From Xanthomonas sontii (GTDB lineage: Bacteria > Pseudomonadota > Gammaproteobacteria > Xanthomonadales > Xanthomonadaceae): a stretch of 64,000 bases of DNA. The translations under genes and the position numbers were made by a program. The number at the start of each line of letters is the position of its first letter. Position 1 is the first letter of the stretch. The stretch covers positions 4,028,001 to 4,092,000 of the forward strand of contig NZ_CP132342.1 in assembly GCF_040529055.1 (NCBI RefSeq). The letters run 5' to 3'. Positions 1 through 9,700 of the stretch are shown here, piece after piece. The notes under the pieces were generated by a model. That model was not told the origin of the DNA. It saw nothing but the letters and a program-made list of their open reading frames with translations, and did not search any database.

Positions 1-1076
1 GGATCAAGCAACCTGCCGAGCTGAGCGAACGGCTGGCGCAGCGACCGGCCCGCATCGGCCTGGATACCGAATTCGTCCGCGAACGCACCTATTGGCCGCA
101 ACTGGCGCTAGTGCAGATGGCCGTAGGCGATGAAATCCTGCTGATCGACCCGCTGATCCCGGGCATGCCGCAGGCGCTGGCGCCGTGGCTGAGCGACCCG
201 GACATCCTCAAGATCATGCACAGCGCCAGCGAAGACCTGGTCGCCTTCAAGTGCGCCTGCGGCACCCTGCCGCGGCCGCTGTTCGACACCCAGATCGCCG
301 CCGGCCTGGCCGGGCTCGGCGCCGGCATGGGCTACCAGAAGCTGGTGCTGGAGATCACCGGCGTGCACCTGGCCAAGGGCGAGACCCGCTCGGACTGGCT
401 GCGCCGCCCGCTGTCGCCGGCGCAGCTGGAGTACGCCGCCGACGACGTGCGCTATCTGTTCGCGCTGCACGACAACCTGCAGGCGCGGTTGCAGACCCTG
501 GAGCGCGGCGACTGGCTGCACGAGGACGGCGAACGCCTGCTCGGCACCGTCGAGCACGACGACGGCGAACGCTGGCCGCACCTGGGCATGCGCTCGGCGC
601 AGTTCATGGACCGCCCCGCGCAACTGCGCCTGCTGCGCCTGTTGCGCTGGCGCGACGCGCAGGCGCGGCACAACGACAAACCGCGCAGCTGGATCCTGGA
701 CAACGAACTGGCCGCCACCCTGGCGCGCTTCCCGCCGCAGGACCAACCGGCCATGCTGGCGCTGTTCGACAAACACCCCAAGGCGCCGCGCAAGCTCAGC
801 GATGCGGTGTGGCAGGCGCTGACCACGCCGCTGGCCGACGAAGCCGACGCCCCGCAGGCGCTGGCCGCCAGCGACGACAACAAGGCCGCGCTGAAGCGGC
901 TGCAGGACGCGGTGGCCGCGCGCAGCGCCGAACTCGGCCTGCCCGACGGCCTGCTCGCCTCGCGCAAGCACCTGGAAGCCCTGCTGGAAAGCGCGCAATG
1001 GCCAGCACCGCTGGCGGGCTGGCGCCGGCGCGAACTGGAACCGCGGCTGCAGCCGCTGCTGGCGGCCACACGCTGA
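1..1076 (+). CDS. rnd: Ribonuclease D (5' end outside window)
   Basis: This is a 3'-to-5' exoribonuclease that trims 3' ends of tRNA and other small RNAs in the cytoplasm. The first complete codon is at base 3, and 357 residues are visible. The family is usually about 360-380 residues, so only a short N-terminal piece is missing. The DEDD exonuclease signatures are all present: Asp-Thr-Glu at bases 63-71, then HSASED, then YAADDVRYL. An HRDC-type C-terminal part follows, containing DKPRSWILDNEL. The gene converges on the H-NS gene and shares a bidirectional terminator with it. Family assignment is firm. Confidence 0.95.
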   Translation, partial: IKQPAELSERLAQRPARIGLDTEFVRERTYWPQLALVQMAVGDEILLIDPLIPGMPQALAPWLSDPDILKIMHSASEDLVAFKCACGTLPRPLFDTQIAAGLAGLGAGMGYQKLVLEITGVHLAKGETRSDWLRRPLSPAQLEYAADDVRYLFALHDNLQARLQTLERGDWLHEDGERLLGTVEHDDGERWPHLGMRSAQFMDRPAQLRLLRLLRWRDAQARHNDKPRSWILDNELAATLARFPPQDQPAMLALFDKHPKAPRKLSDAVWQALTTPLADEADAPQALAASDDNKAALKRLQDAVAARSAELGLPDGLLASRKHLEALLESAQWPAPLAGWRRRELEPRLQPLLAATR

Positions 1077-1142
1077 GCGGGCGCGGCCGGGCCGATCGCG
1101 CCGCCCCGTCCGCGCAGCGCGATCGGGTCAACGATCGGGCAT

Positions 1143-1172
1143 AAAAAAAGGCCAGGAATTCCTGGCCTTTTT
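1143..1172. terminator. Bidirectional rho-independent terminator between rnd and the H-NS gene
   Basis: A near-perfect hairpin has the arms AGGCCAGG and CCTGGCCT around the loop AATT. It is flanked by A-runs on the left and T-runs on the right, so it can terminate both convergent genes. Confidence 0.9.
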
Positions 1173-1179
1173 CGTTCGC

Positions 1180-1584
1180 TCAGTACTTGAAGAGCGGGAA
1201 CTTCAGATCCGGGTGGCGCGCCTTCCATTCGTTGTAGGCGGCGGTGCCTTCCCAGGCGGCGAACGCCTTCGGCGTGCGACCGCGGCCGGACCAGGTTTCG
1301 CCGGTGTGCGGCAACTGGTACTTCGGCTTGACCTCGCTGCGGCCGCCGGCGGACTTGCTGCTGGCCGGCTTGGGCGCCGCGCTGGTCACGTAGGCGGCGA
1401 TCTCGTTGCGCTGCTTGGCGCTGAAGAACTCGGCGAACTGCTCCAGCAGCGACAGCACGTTGGCGTGCGCCGCATTGGTTTCGCCCTCGCGCGCCTGCCG
1501 CTCCTGCTCTTCCAGCTTGCGCATTTCTTCCTGCAGCTTGGCCTTGGCTTCGGCGATCTGTTGCAAGTTGCGAACTTCCGTCAT
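1180..1584 (-). CDS. H-NS family nucleoid-associated protein
   Basis: This DNA-binding, DNA-bridging protein is expected to silence AT-rich or acquired DNA. It has 134 residues, typical of the family. The N-terminal half, residues 1-60, is charged and helical and should form the oligomerisation coiled coil. The C-terminal DNA-binding core carries the H-NS signature TWSGRGRTPKAF at residues 97-108. An Ala/Lys/Ser linker lies between. The ATG at 1584 was chosen because the reading frame upstream of it lacks family similarity. The upstream region contains two inverted repeats that could be bound by regulators or by H-NS itself. It resembles the XrvA/H-NS-like proteins of Xanthomonas; which paralogue it is cannot be decided here. 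Confidence 0.93.
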   Translation of the reverse strand: MTEVRNLQQIAEAKAKLQEEMRKLEEQERQAREGETNAAHANVLSLLEQFAEFFSAKQRNEIAAYVTSAAPKPASSKSAGGRSEVKPKYQLPHTGETWSGRGRTPKAFAAWEGTAAYNEWKARHPDLKFPLFKY

Positions 1585-1621
1585 GTGTAAAAGACCTGTC
1601 TTTAGGTAAAAAGGTATGAGG

Positions 1622-1685
1622 CGGACGGTATATTTCGTCCGGAACGAAATCACCGCGGGGGATTTCGGCCGTCGAGTATATCGAC
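1622..1685. promoter_or_regulatory. Upstream region of the H-NS gene with two inverted repeats
   Basis: Two short palindromes lie in an AT-rich stretch upstream of the H-NS start. The first is CGGACG...CGTCCG at 1622-1641, with a TATATT core. The second is GTCGA-GTATA-TCGAC at 1671-1685. They are candidates for operator or autoregulatory sites. No clear -35/-10 pair could be assigned. Confidence 0.35.
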
Positions 1686-1773
1686 TCCATGCGCGCGCTG
1701 TAGACAAAAGGCGAACACGTTTTCCGGCCCGACCGGTCCCCTGCCCCGGCGCCGCCGATGTTGCACTGCCCCC

Positions 1774-1803
1774 TTGGCACGCGGCCCCGTGCCCAGTTAC
1801 ACT
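1774..1803 (+). promoter_or_regulatory. Sigma-70 type promoter of tRNA-Ala
   Basis: A -35 box TTGGCA (1774-1779) and a -10 box TACACT (1798-1803) are separated by 18 bases. The mature tRNA begins 13 bases downstream of the -10 box. Position and sequence fit a stable-RNA promoter. Confidence 0.6.
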
Positions 1804-1816
1804 ACGCGTCTGATGT

Positions 1817-1892
<76 letters not shown>

Positions 1893-1928
1893 TCTTGCCG
1901 TCTTCGACGGTGCAAACGAGGTCAGACA

Positions 1929-1953
1929 GCCACCAGGCTCTCTGGCCTTTTTT
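1929..1953 (+). terminator. Probable terminator downstream of tRNA-Ala
   Basis: A short hairpin around AGGC-TCTCTG-GCCT is followed by a run of six T. The stem is short, so the call is moderate. Confidence 0.5.
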
Positions 1954-2085
1954 GTTGGCCGATCTTGGGATTGGCCGCGCTCGATCGCGCGGGGGGCGCC
2001 GTCCGCTGGCGCGTCAGGCAGTCCTTGGCCGTCGTCCTGACGGAACGGGAAGCGGGATGCACTCCGCTCCTTCCCGCCGCATCGC

Positions 2086-2268
2086 TCAGTCGTGCCCGTC
2101 CTGCCCCGGCTCATCCTGGCCGGAACGCGGGCCACGCTCGTGCGCCTCGCGCAGCTTCTGATCTTCCAGGCCCGGCCGCTGCTTGGCGGTGTCGTCCTGG
2201 GCACGGTCCTGCCGGCCCTCGTGGATGCCCTGCTGCTTGCCGGACTGGGTGGTCTCGTCGTTTGCCAT
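2086..2268 (-). CDS. Small hydrophilic protein of unknown function
   Basis: The gene encodes 60 residues, starting MANDETTQSG. They are almost entirely polar (Gln, Asp, Glu, Gly, Arg, Lys), with no membrane segment or cysteine. The ATG at 2268 is preceded by GAGG with an 8-base spacing, a good ribosome binding site. A GTG three codons upstream would place that GAGG inside the start region and is less likely. The composition suggests a disordered, possibly stress-related protein, but no family was recognised. It lies alone between tRNA-Ala and cheW, convergent with the tRNA. Confidence 0.6.
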   Translation of the reverse strand: MANDETTQSGKQQGIHEGRQDRAQDDTAKQRPGLEDQKLREAHERGPRSGQDEPGQDGHD

Positions 2269-2320
2269 GGTCTGCACCTCGCTGGGGCGGATGCCCGTTC
2301 GCCGCCACCCTAGCGAGGCC

Positions 2321-2342
2321 GCCGTGATGCATGGATCACGGC
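2321..2342. other. Perfect hairpin downstream of cheW
   Basis: GCCGTGAT and ATCACGGC pair perfectly around GCATGG, 10 bases beyond the cheW stop codon. No T-run follows on either strand. It could protect the 3' end of the chemotaxis transcript or act as a weak terminator. Confidence 0.4.
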
Positions 2343-2352
2343 CTACCTGACG

Positions 2353-2874
2353 TCACGCCGCCAGCGCCGGTGCGCCGGCCTCGGCGATGTCGTCGCTGCG
2401 CAGCAGCCGCGCGCGGTCCAGCAGGATCACCAGCCGATCCTCCAGCTTGCCCATGCCCTGCAGCAGGTCGCGGCGGATATCGCTGCCGAAGGCCGGCGGC
2501 GCCTCGATCTGCTGCGGCGGCAGTTCCAGCACCTCGTTGACCGCATCCACCAGCAGGCCGAAGGACTGCGCGCCGCCGCCCTCGTCGGTGGCGGCGCTGG
2601 CGATGACGATGCAACTGCGCCGGGTGACCTCGCTGGGCCCGCGGCCGAGCCGCGACTGCAGGTCCACCACCGGCACCACCGCGCCGCGCAGGTTGATCAC
2701 CCCGCGCACGCAGGCCGGCATGGTCGGCACCGGGGTGGGCGGACGGTACTCGATGATCTCGTGGATGCCGGCGATGTTGAGCCCGAACAGTTCGCGGTCC
2801 AGCTGAAAGGTCAGGAACTGCCAGCCACCCTGCGGCGCGTGCTCGGCCGCGCTCTCGTAGCGATCGTTGTGCAT
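2353..2874 (-). CDS. cheW: Chemotaxis coupling protein CheW
   Basis: CheW is the adaptor that links methyl-accepting receptors to the histidine kinase CheA at the cytoplasmic face of the receptor array. It has 173 residues, slightly long for CheW because of N- and C-terminal extensions. The family core runs from about residue 17: FLTFQLDRELFGLNIAGIHE, then PACVRGVINLRG, then VVPVVDL, then GLLVDAVNEVLEL. The ATG at 2874 is followed by a 20-residue polar lead. The gene starts 11 bases after the receptor gene at 2886-4568 and should be cotranscribed with it. No cheA, cheY, cheR or cheB lies in the window, so this CheW must serve a kinase encoded elsewhere. Confidence 0.95.
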   Translation of the reverse strand: MHNDRYESAAEHAPQGGWQFLTFQLDRELFGLNIAGIHEIIEYRPPTPVPTMPACVRGVINLRGAVVPVVDLQSRLGRGPSEVTRRSCIVIASAATDEGGGAQSFGLLVDAVNEVLELPPQQIEAPPAFGSDIRRDLLQGMGKLEDRLVILLDRARLLRSDDIAEAGAPALAA

Positions 2875-2885
2875 GTTCTTCCCCT

Positions 2886-4568
2886 TCAGAAGTTGACGAA
2901 CTGGCCTTCGTCCGGCGCATCCGCCAGCGCGTAGGCCGGCACCGGGCGCGCACGCGGGCGCAGGGCCTTGCCGGCGTTGCGCAGCGGCCGGGTGGCGGCC
3001 GGCCTCGGCGCCACCGGCGCGGCACGGCGCGGCGCGGCCAGGTCCTGTTCGCGGCTGAGGCGGAAGAATCCCATCGCCTGCTGCAGCGATTCGGCCTGGG
3101 TGCTCATCTGTTCGGCGGTGGCCGCCAGTTGCTCGGAGGCCGCCGCATTCTGCTGTGTGGTCTGGCTGAGCTGGGACACCGCCAGGTTGATCTGGGTGAC
3201 GCCGGAGGACTGCTCCTGCGAGGCCGAGGCGATTTCCTGCACCAGATCCGAGGTCTTCTTGATGCTGGGCACGATGGTGCCGAGCAGGCTGCCGGCGCGA
3301 TCGGCCAGGCCCACGCTGCTGGCGGCGACCTCGCCGATCTCCTGCGCCGCCACCTGGCTGCGCTCGGCCAGCTTGCGCACTTCGGCGGCGACCACCGCAA
3401 AGCCCTTGCCGTGCTCGCCGGCGCGCGCGGCCTCGATCGCCGCGTTCAGCGCCAGCAGGTTGGTCTGGTAGGCGATGTCGTCGATGATCCCGATCTTCTG
3501 CGCGATCTGCTTCATCGCCTGGGTGGACGCCAGCACCGCGTCGCCGCCCTCCACCGCTTCCTTGGCCGCCTGCGCCGACATGCCCTCGGTGACCTTGGCG
3601 TTGTCGGTGTTCTGCGCGATGGACGCGGTCATCTGCTCCAGCGAGGCGCTGGTCTCCTCCACGCCGGCGGCCTGCTCGGTGGCAGCCTGGCTCAGCGACT
3701 GCGCGGTGGCGCTGACTTCCTCGGAGGAACCGGCCAGCGACTGCGCGCTGGCATTGACCTCGCCCACCACCTCCGCCAGTCGCTCGACCATCGCCTGCAG
3801 CGCCACCATCGCGCTGGTGCTGTCGTTGGCGCGGGTCGGCACCTGCACGGTGAGATCGCCGCGCGCGATCCGCGAGGCCACTTCCATCACCGTGCTCGGC
3901 TCGCCGCCAAGTTCGCTCATCAGCGACCGCGCGATCAGGAAACCGATCAACGAGGCACACAGCGCCGCGACCAGGCTGCCGACGATCAGGGTCAGGTTGG
4001 TGCGCTGCTGCAACTGCTCGGCCTCGGTGGCGCGCGCAGCGAGCAACTCGCTCTCGGCGCGACGCACTTCGGCCATGCGATCGCGCATCGCGTCCATGTA
4101 GGCCTTGCCCTTGGAAGCACGCACCGCAGCGGTCAGCGCCTCCATCGTCGCCTGGCCATCGTTGACGTTCTTGCGCAGCGCGATCTGCGGATGCACCGCC
4201 TGGCTGAGCCATTGCGCCTGGGTCTGCTTCAGCGCGTTCAGGCGCTCCTGCTGCTTGGGGTTGTCGGCGGTCAGCTCCTGCGCCGTGCGCAGGTGGCTTT
4301 CGAAGCTGGCGACGCCGTCGCGGTAGGGCTGCAGGAACGCGTCCTCGCCGGTCAGCGAGAAGCCGCGCGTGCCGGTCTCGATGTTGATCAGGCTGCTGAG
4401 CGCGGCATCGACTTCGGCGATCACCTTGTAGGTGTGGGTGTTCCAGTAATTGGCCTGCGACAACGCGGACACGTTGAAGTAGGCCACGCCGGCCAGGGCC
4501 AGCAGGATGCACAGGACCACGGCGAAGCCGCCGTAGAGCTTGGTTGCGATTTTGAGATTCTTCAGCAC
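2886..4568 (-). CDS. Methyl-accepting chemotaxis protein with CHASE3-like sensor
   Basis: This 560-residue transmembrane chemoreceptor has two membrane segments, at about residues 11-31 and 200-222. The periplasmic sensor between them contains [19 protein letters not shown], matching the CHASE3 pattern. HAMP follows, then the long cytoplasmic signalling coiled coil. The receptor tip motif [20 protein letters not shown] is intact, so coupling to CheW and CheA is expected. The C-terminal tail is Pro/Arg/Ala-rich and ends GQFVNF rather than the NWETF-type pentapeptide that tethers CheR. The ligand cannot be told from sequence. It is the second receptor gene in a unit with the gene upstream and cheW downstream. 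Part of its tip coding sequence is identical to that of the neighbouring receptor (see repeat). Confidence 0.95.
   Translation of the reverse strand: MLKNLKIATKLYGGFAVVLCILLALAGVAYFNVSALSQANYWNTHTYKVIAEVDAALSSLINIETGTRGFSLTGEDAFLQPYRDGVASFESHLRTAQELTADNPKQQERLNALKQTQAQWLSQAVHPQIALRKNVNDGQATMEALTAAVRASKGKAYMDAMRDRMAEVRRAESELLAARATEAEQLQQRTNLTLIVGSLVAALCASLIGFLIARSLMSELGGEPSTVMEVASRIARGDLTVQVPTRANDSTSAMVALQAMVERLAEVVGEVNASAQSLAGSSEEVSATAQSLSQAATEQAAGVEETSASLEQMTASIAQNTDNAKVTEGMSAQAAKEAVEGGDAVLASTQAMKQIAQKIGIIDDIAYQTNLLALNAAIEAARAGEHGKGFAVVAAEVRKLAERSQVAAQEIGEVAASSVGLADRAGSLLGTIVPSIKKTSDLVQEIASASQEQSSGVTQINLAVSQLSQTTQQNAAASEQLAATAEQMSTQAESLQQAMGFFRLSREQDLAAPRRAAPVAPRPAATRPLRNAGKALRPRARPVPAYALADAPDEGQFVNF
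3323..3519. repeat. 197-bp block identical to 5081-5277 (copy 1)
   Basis: Base-by-base reading shows identity over 197 bases with the block at 5081-5277, in the same orientation. It encodes the receptor signalling tip. Outside the block the two receptor genes diverge at once, including at synonymous sites. This suggests recent gene conversion. Confidence 0.93.
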
Positions 4569-4616
4569 GGCACTCTCCCGACAATGGGCAGTTGTGACAA
4601 CGACAGCGACACGGAA

Positions 4617-4641
4617 CTGGCGGCGCGGCAGGCGCCGCCAG
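4617..4641. other. Strong intercistronic hairpin between the two receptor genes
   Basis: CTGGCGGCG pairs with CGCCGCCAG around a 7-base loop, just after the upstream receptor's stop codon. There is no T-run. It may stabilise or separate the two coding segments of one message. Confidence 0.4.
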
Positions 4642-4649
4642 GGAATGGA

Positions 4650-6317
4650 TCAGGCGCGGCCCAGCAGCGCTTCGCTGCGGTCGCGATTGCCTGCAACGGA
4701 ACGGCGCGCGGCGACGGATGGCGCACGCGGCGCCCAGCGCGAGCCAGCCGCACGCAGCGGCGCCACCGCCTCGCCGTCGTCCAGCGCGTGCGTGGCGCGG
4801 CGCGTGCCGGCGGACAACTGGAAGAACGCCATGCTGTCCTGCAACTGCACGGCCTGCGTGCTCATCGATTCGGCGGTGGCCGCCAGCTCTTCGGAGGCGG
4901 TCGCGTTCTGCTGGGTGATCTGACTCAGCTGCACCACCGCCGCATTGATCTGGGCGACGCCGGACGATTGTTCCTGCGAGGCGGCAGCGATCTCCTGCAC
5001 CAGGTCCGAGGTCTTCTTGATGCTGGGCACGATGGTCTCCAGCAGATGACCGGCCTTCTCCGCCAGTTCCACGCTGGAGCCGGCGACCTCGCCGATCTCC
5101 TGCGCCGCCACCTGGCTGCGCTCGGCCAGCTTGCGCACTTCGGCGGCGACCACCGCAAAGCCCTTGCCGTGCTCGCCGGCGCGCGCGGCCTCGATCGCCG
5201 CGTTCAGCGCCAGCAGGTTGGTCTGGTAGGCGATGTCGTCGATGATCCCGATCTTCTGCGCGATCTGCTTCATCGCCGCCACCGTGGCCACTACCGCCTC
5301 GCCGCCCTCCAGGGTTTCCCGCGCCGCCTGCGCGGCCATGCCGTCGGTGATCCTGGCGTTGTCGGTGTTCTGCGCGATCGAGGCAGTCATCTGCTCCAGC
5401 GAGGCGCTGGTCTCTTCCACACCGGCGGCCTGCTCGGTGGAAGCCTGGCTCAAGGATTGCGCAGTGGCGCTGACTTCTTCCGACGCACCCGCCAGGCTCT
5501 GCGCACTGGCGTTGACCTCGCCGACCACCTGCTGCAACTTCTCGACCATGCGCTGCATCGCCAGCAGCAATTGCCCGGTCTCGTCCCTGCCGCGGACCTC
5601 GATCTGCATGCTCAGGTCGCCCTCGGACAGCGCATTGGCCACCTTGACCGCCTTGTCGATCGGCCGGGTCACGCTGCGGCTGATGCAGCAGCCCAGGCCG
5701 ACCCCGAGCAACACGCCGCCGATCACGATGGCCAGCATGGTGCGGGTGCTGCTGGCATAGATCGCGTCGGTGGCGTCGTTGGCACGCGCCGCGTTGGCTT
5801 CCTTGGTTTCGCTGAGTTCGGACATCAGCGCATCCAGTTCGTCGGAGCTGCTGCGCACGCCCTTCGACAGGTCCGCCAGCTGCGCATTGCCCTGCGGCAG
5901 CGGCTCGCGCATCACCGAGTCGACGAACTGGCCGCGCCGCTCCAGGTAGGTCTTCCACACCTGGTCGAAGCGGGCCAGCTTGGCCAGCGTGGCCGGGTCG
6001 TCGAACGAGGTCCTGGCCTTGTCCATGTGCTCGACCACCTTGGCGGTGTACTTGTCGAGACTGGCGATGTGCTTGGCGCGATCCTCCGCCGTACTGGCCA
6101 ACTGCAGGTTGGCGCGCGACCGGCCGGCGTTGATCAGATTGATGTTGGCCTCTTTCAGGTGCGACAGGCCGAGCAGCTCGCGCTCGTACAGCACCGTGGC
6201 GTAGTCGTTGATCCGGCCCGAGTTGCGGATGCCGACCCAGCCGATGCACGCGCCGATCGCCGCCACGATCAGGAACGCCGCCGTCAGCCTGACTCCGATT
6301 TTCATATTGCCCAACAT
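4650..6317 (-). CDS. Methyl-accepting chemotaxis protein (4-helix-bundle sensor)
   Basis: This 555-residue receptor starts [11 protein letters not shown]. Transmembrane segments lie at about residues 11-30 and 190-212. The periplasmic domain between them is helical and resembles the four-helix-bundle sensor of Tar-type receptors, including [24 protein letters not shown] and the signalling domain with the standard tip follow. The ATG at 6317 was chosen because it opens directly on the membrane-anchor sequence and has a GGGGT ribosome binding site. The gene is first in the receptor-receptor-cheW unit, and a sigma-28 type promoter lies about 135 bases upstream, as expected for a flagellar/chemotaxis regulon member. 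The ligand is unknown. Confidence 0.95.
   Translation of the reverse strand: MLGNMKIGVRLTAAFLIVAAIGACIGWVGIRNSGRINDYATVLYERELLGLSHLKEANINLINAGRSRANLQLASTAEDRAKHIASLDKYTAKVVEHMDKARTSFDDPATLAKLARFDQVWKTYLERRGQFVDSVMREPLPQGNAQLADLSKGVRSSSDELDALMSELSETKEANAARANDATDAIYASSTRTMLAIVIGGVLLGVGLGCCISRSVTRPIDKAVKVANALSEGDLSMQIEVRGRDETGQLLLAMQRMVEKLQQVVGEVNASAQSLAGASEEVSATAQSLSQASTEQAAGVEETSASLEQMTASIAQNTDNARITDGMAAQAARETLEGGEAVVATVAAMKQIAQKIGIIDDIAYQTNLLALNAAIEAARAGEHGKGFAVVAAEVRKLAERSQVAAQEIGEVAGSSVELAEKAGHLLETIVPSIKKTSDLVQEIAAASQEQSSGVAQINAAVVQLSQITQQNATASEELAATAESMSTQAVQLQDSMAFFQLSAGTRRATHALDDGEAVAPLRAAGSRWAPRAPSVAARRSVAGNRDRSEALLGRA
5081..5277. repeat. 197-bp block identical to 3323-3519 (copy 2)
   Basis: This is the second copy of the identical receptor-tip block, exactly 1758 bases from the first. 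The flanking bases differ immediately at both ends. Confidence 0.93.
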
Positions 6318-6758
6318 GGTGTACCCCGATTCTTTGTGTGCGTCCGGTTGCGCAAGTGAGCGCCTCCAGCCGTCTTCCGCAACGCCTCGCGGAGTGGACA
6401 CACTCGCTCTGAGGAGAGCGAGGACGCTGCGCCGCAACGTCTGTGCGTGAGGGCTATCGGCGTCATCGACAGCGCCTTTAAATCGCGTGAAAACTGCGGA
6501 ATTCCGCATAGCGCAAGCGCTGCGGCGACGTTGCATGAATGCGCAACGGGCATTGCGGCGCAGCACTCGACGCGTGTGAAGAAGGCGCCTGGCCATCTGC
6601 GGCGCGGATGCCGCAGTTGTTCTGCAACGGCAGATGACCCCGGTTTTGCACCGAAGGCGAAGTGGGATACCAACCCCTCTAATTTGTAGACAGAATGTGA
6701 AAGCGGCGCCGATATGCCCGCCCTCGCAGTGCGCGAGCGCATGCATGGCGCCGCGTCT
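6318..6758. other. Intergenic region between lhr and the receptor genes
   Basis: No convincing gene is seen in this 441-base gap. It contains the sigma-28 type promoter listed separately. It also contains a perfect 7-bp hairpin at 6597-6616 (CTGCGGC/GCCGCAG) that could end lhr transcription, although no T-run follows on the minus strand. The stretch around 6470-6540 is lower in G+C than its surroundings. Confidence 0.6.
6454..6480 (-). promoter_or_regulatory. Sigma-28 (FliA) type promoter for the chemotaxis unit
   Basis: Read on the minus strand, the sequence is TAAAGGCG, an 11-base spacer, then GCCGATAG. The FliA consensus is TAAAGTTT-N11-GCCGATAA, so the -10 box matches at 7 of 8 positions and the spacer is exact. 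It lies 137 bases upstream of the receptor start at 6317. Confidence 0.75.
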
Positions 6759-9700
6759 TCACACCATCGGCAGCGCCGCGACCGTGCGTCGTTCCGCCGC
6801 GGTGGCTCCGCGCAACAAGCGCTGCGCGCGCACGCGTTCCTCGGCATCGAGCTCCTGCAGCGCCTCGAAACGCTCGCCGACCCAGCTCGCCATCGGCACG
6901 CCGTCGCGGTACAGCACGCGCGCGCCCGCCACGCGTGGCAGCCGCGTGCCCGGGAGCACGCTGCCGAGCAGATTGGCCGGATCGGCGGCGGCCACGCACA
7001 CCCAGGTGCCGTCGCCAGGCTGGCGGCGCAGTTGCCGCAGCAGACCGATCGCCTCCGGCAGGGCGAACTGTTCGCCGGACAGGCCATCGATGAAGCGCCC
7101 GCCGCGGATCTCGCCACGCGCCTCCAGGCGCTGGTAGACCCGCAACAGCTCGCGCCACGGCGGCAGCCATGCCGCCTCGCGCTCGAGCAGGCGCCAGCAG
7201 ACCACGCCGTAGCGGCGCAGCAGCGTCAGCGCGACGTGCTCGACCGCCTCGCTGCGCGCGGCCGGGTCGTCGGCCTCGGCGCCGGCCCGCAACAGCGCCC
7301 AGCGCCCGGCATCCTGGATGCCGCCGTACAGCGCCATGCGCGGCCGCCGCCGCGACAGCGCCGACGGGCGCTTCGATGCCGGCACCAGCAAGGCGCGCAG
7401 GCCGGCGTAGCTGTCGCAATGGACCCGACCGGCGGCGACCAGCTCGGCCAGCGCCACCTCCAGTTCGGTGGAGAGCAGGCGGGTGGCCGCGGCGATCTCG
7501 TCGAAGAACGAGGCGCCATGCGCCGCGAGATGGTCGGCGACCTTGTGCGCGCGCGAGCCGAGCGCATCGGCCTCCGGCGCTGGCGACAGCCGCGACCACT
7601 GCCCGGCGCTGCGCCGCGGCAGCAGCAGGATCGGCGTGCTGCGCAGCGTCGGCGCGGCGCCGCCGGCGCCGGGGCGCAACCGCGTCCACAGCGTGCGGCC
7701 GGCACTGCAGGCCTCGTCCAGCCAGGCCGGGCGGTAGTCGCGCACCCGCGCCGGCAACAGTTCCGCCTCCCACAGCGGCGCCGCGGCCTCCACGCCCTCC
7801 AGTTGCGCCAGTACCGCGGCCAGCGCTCCGGCGCCCTCCACCTGGCCCTGTGCGTCCAGATGCTGCCAACGGAACAGGAAGCGCGCGTAGTCGCGCGGCG
7901 CCACCGGCTCGATCTCGCGGCGCAGGCGGCCAAGGGTGTAGCGGTGGATGCGTGCCAGCAGGTGCCGCTCGCACCACTCCTCGGCATCGGCGTCGGCACT
8001 GAACCGACCACCGAGCACATAGCCGTCCTGCTGCAGCGCGAGCAGCCCGGCCTGCACCTCGCGCAGCGGCAGGTGCAGCGGCGCGGCCAGCGTGGCCGCA
8101 GTGACCGGCCCCAGGCCTGCCAGCCGGCAGCGCAGCAACTCGCGCAGCGCGCTCTCGCGGTCCCAGTCGGCCACCGCGTAGCCCTCGGGACTGGCGATGG
8201 CCGGCCGCGCGCTGGCCTGCGGGTACAGCGGCGCCACCGCCGCCTGCGCTTCGGCCGTCACCCACAACGCCGCCGCGGCGCCGTCGACGCCGTGCAGGCA
8301 GGTTGCGCGCGCGTCGGCAGCCAGTTCATCCAACCACTGCCGCCACTGCGGCTGCGCGGCGGCCTCGTCCACGCTCACCACCCCGAGCGTGAGCAGCGCC
8401 TCGTGCATCTCGTCGCGGCTGCGCGGCTGCGGCCAGGCCTCCTCGCGCACCGCGGCGATCGCCTGCGGGTCCAACTGGCCGAGCTCGTCGGCGCTGTGCG
8501 GATCCTGGTAGCGGCGACTGTGCACCGCCTGGGTCCGCCGCTCTTCCAGCGGCGCGTCGTCGAGGAAGGCATAGGGCCGCGCGTCGAGCGCCTCGGCCGC
8601 CAGCGGCGAGGGCGCGGTCAGTTCGCGCGCCAGCACGCGCACCTCGCCGGCCTCGATGCCGCGCAGCAGCTGCAGCCAGCCATCGCTGTCCATCGCCTCG
8701 TCCAGGCAGTCGCGCAGGGTCTGCGCCACCAGCGGGTGCTCGGGAATCTCGCGCTCGCCGACCAGGTTCTCCGCACAGGCCACCTGGTCGGGAAACACCG
8801 TGGCCAGCAGATCCTCGGACTTCATCCGCTGCAGTTGCGGCGCGACCTTGCGCCCGCCGGTGAAGCGCGGCAGCGCCAGCGCGTTGGTGGCGTTCCAGCG
8901 CCAGCGCACGCCGAACAGCGGCGCGTCCAGCAGCGCCTGTACCAGCACGTCCAGCGCAGACGCGGCGCGCAGATAGCGCGCCACCTCGTCCAGGGCGAAG
9001 CTGTGCCGGGTCGACAGCGACAGCACGATCGCGTCCTCGGTCGCGGCCGCCTGCAACTCGAAATTGAAGGTACGGCAGAAGCGCTTGCGCAGGGCCAGGC
9101 CCCAGGCGCGGTTGATGCGGCTGCCATAGACGCTGTGGATCACCAGTTGGGTGCCGCCGGTGGCATCGAAGAAGCGTTCCAGCACGATGCATTGCTGGGT
9201 CGGCAAGGCGCCCAGCGCCGCATGCGCGCGGCCCAGATAATCGACGATCTGCTGCGCGGCGGCGGCGTCCAGTGCCAGCGGGCCGCACAGCCACTGCAGC
9301 GCCTGCGCCGCGCCGCCCTGCTCCAGCGCCTGCGCGACTTCGGCCCGCAGCCGCGACACGCCCAGCGACAACGCATCGCTGCGCCCGGGCGCCTCACCGA
9401 TCCAGAACGGGATGTTGGGCGGTGCGCCGCGCGCGTCCTCCACCCGCACCCGCCCCGCTTCCACGCGCAGGATGCGGTAGCTGGCGTTGCCGAGCTGGAA
9501 CACGTCGCCGCCCAGGCTCTCCACCGCGAAATCCTCGTTGACCGTGCCGATGGTCTGCGCCTGCGGCTCCAGCACCACGCTGTAGTCGCCGGTCTCGGGG
9601 ATGGTGCCGCCGGAGGTGAGCGCCGCCATCCGCGCACCGCGGCGCTGGCGCACGCGGCGATGCACCGCATCGCGATGCAGGTAGCCGGCGCGCGGCCCCA

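Noticed and set aside
3129..6359. 1076-codon plus-strand frame across both receptor genes
   Set aside because: Antisense to two well-supported receptors. It reads through the intergenic gap only because stops are rare at this G+C.
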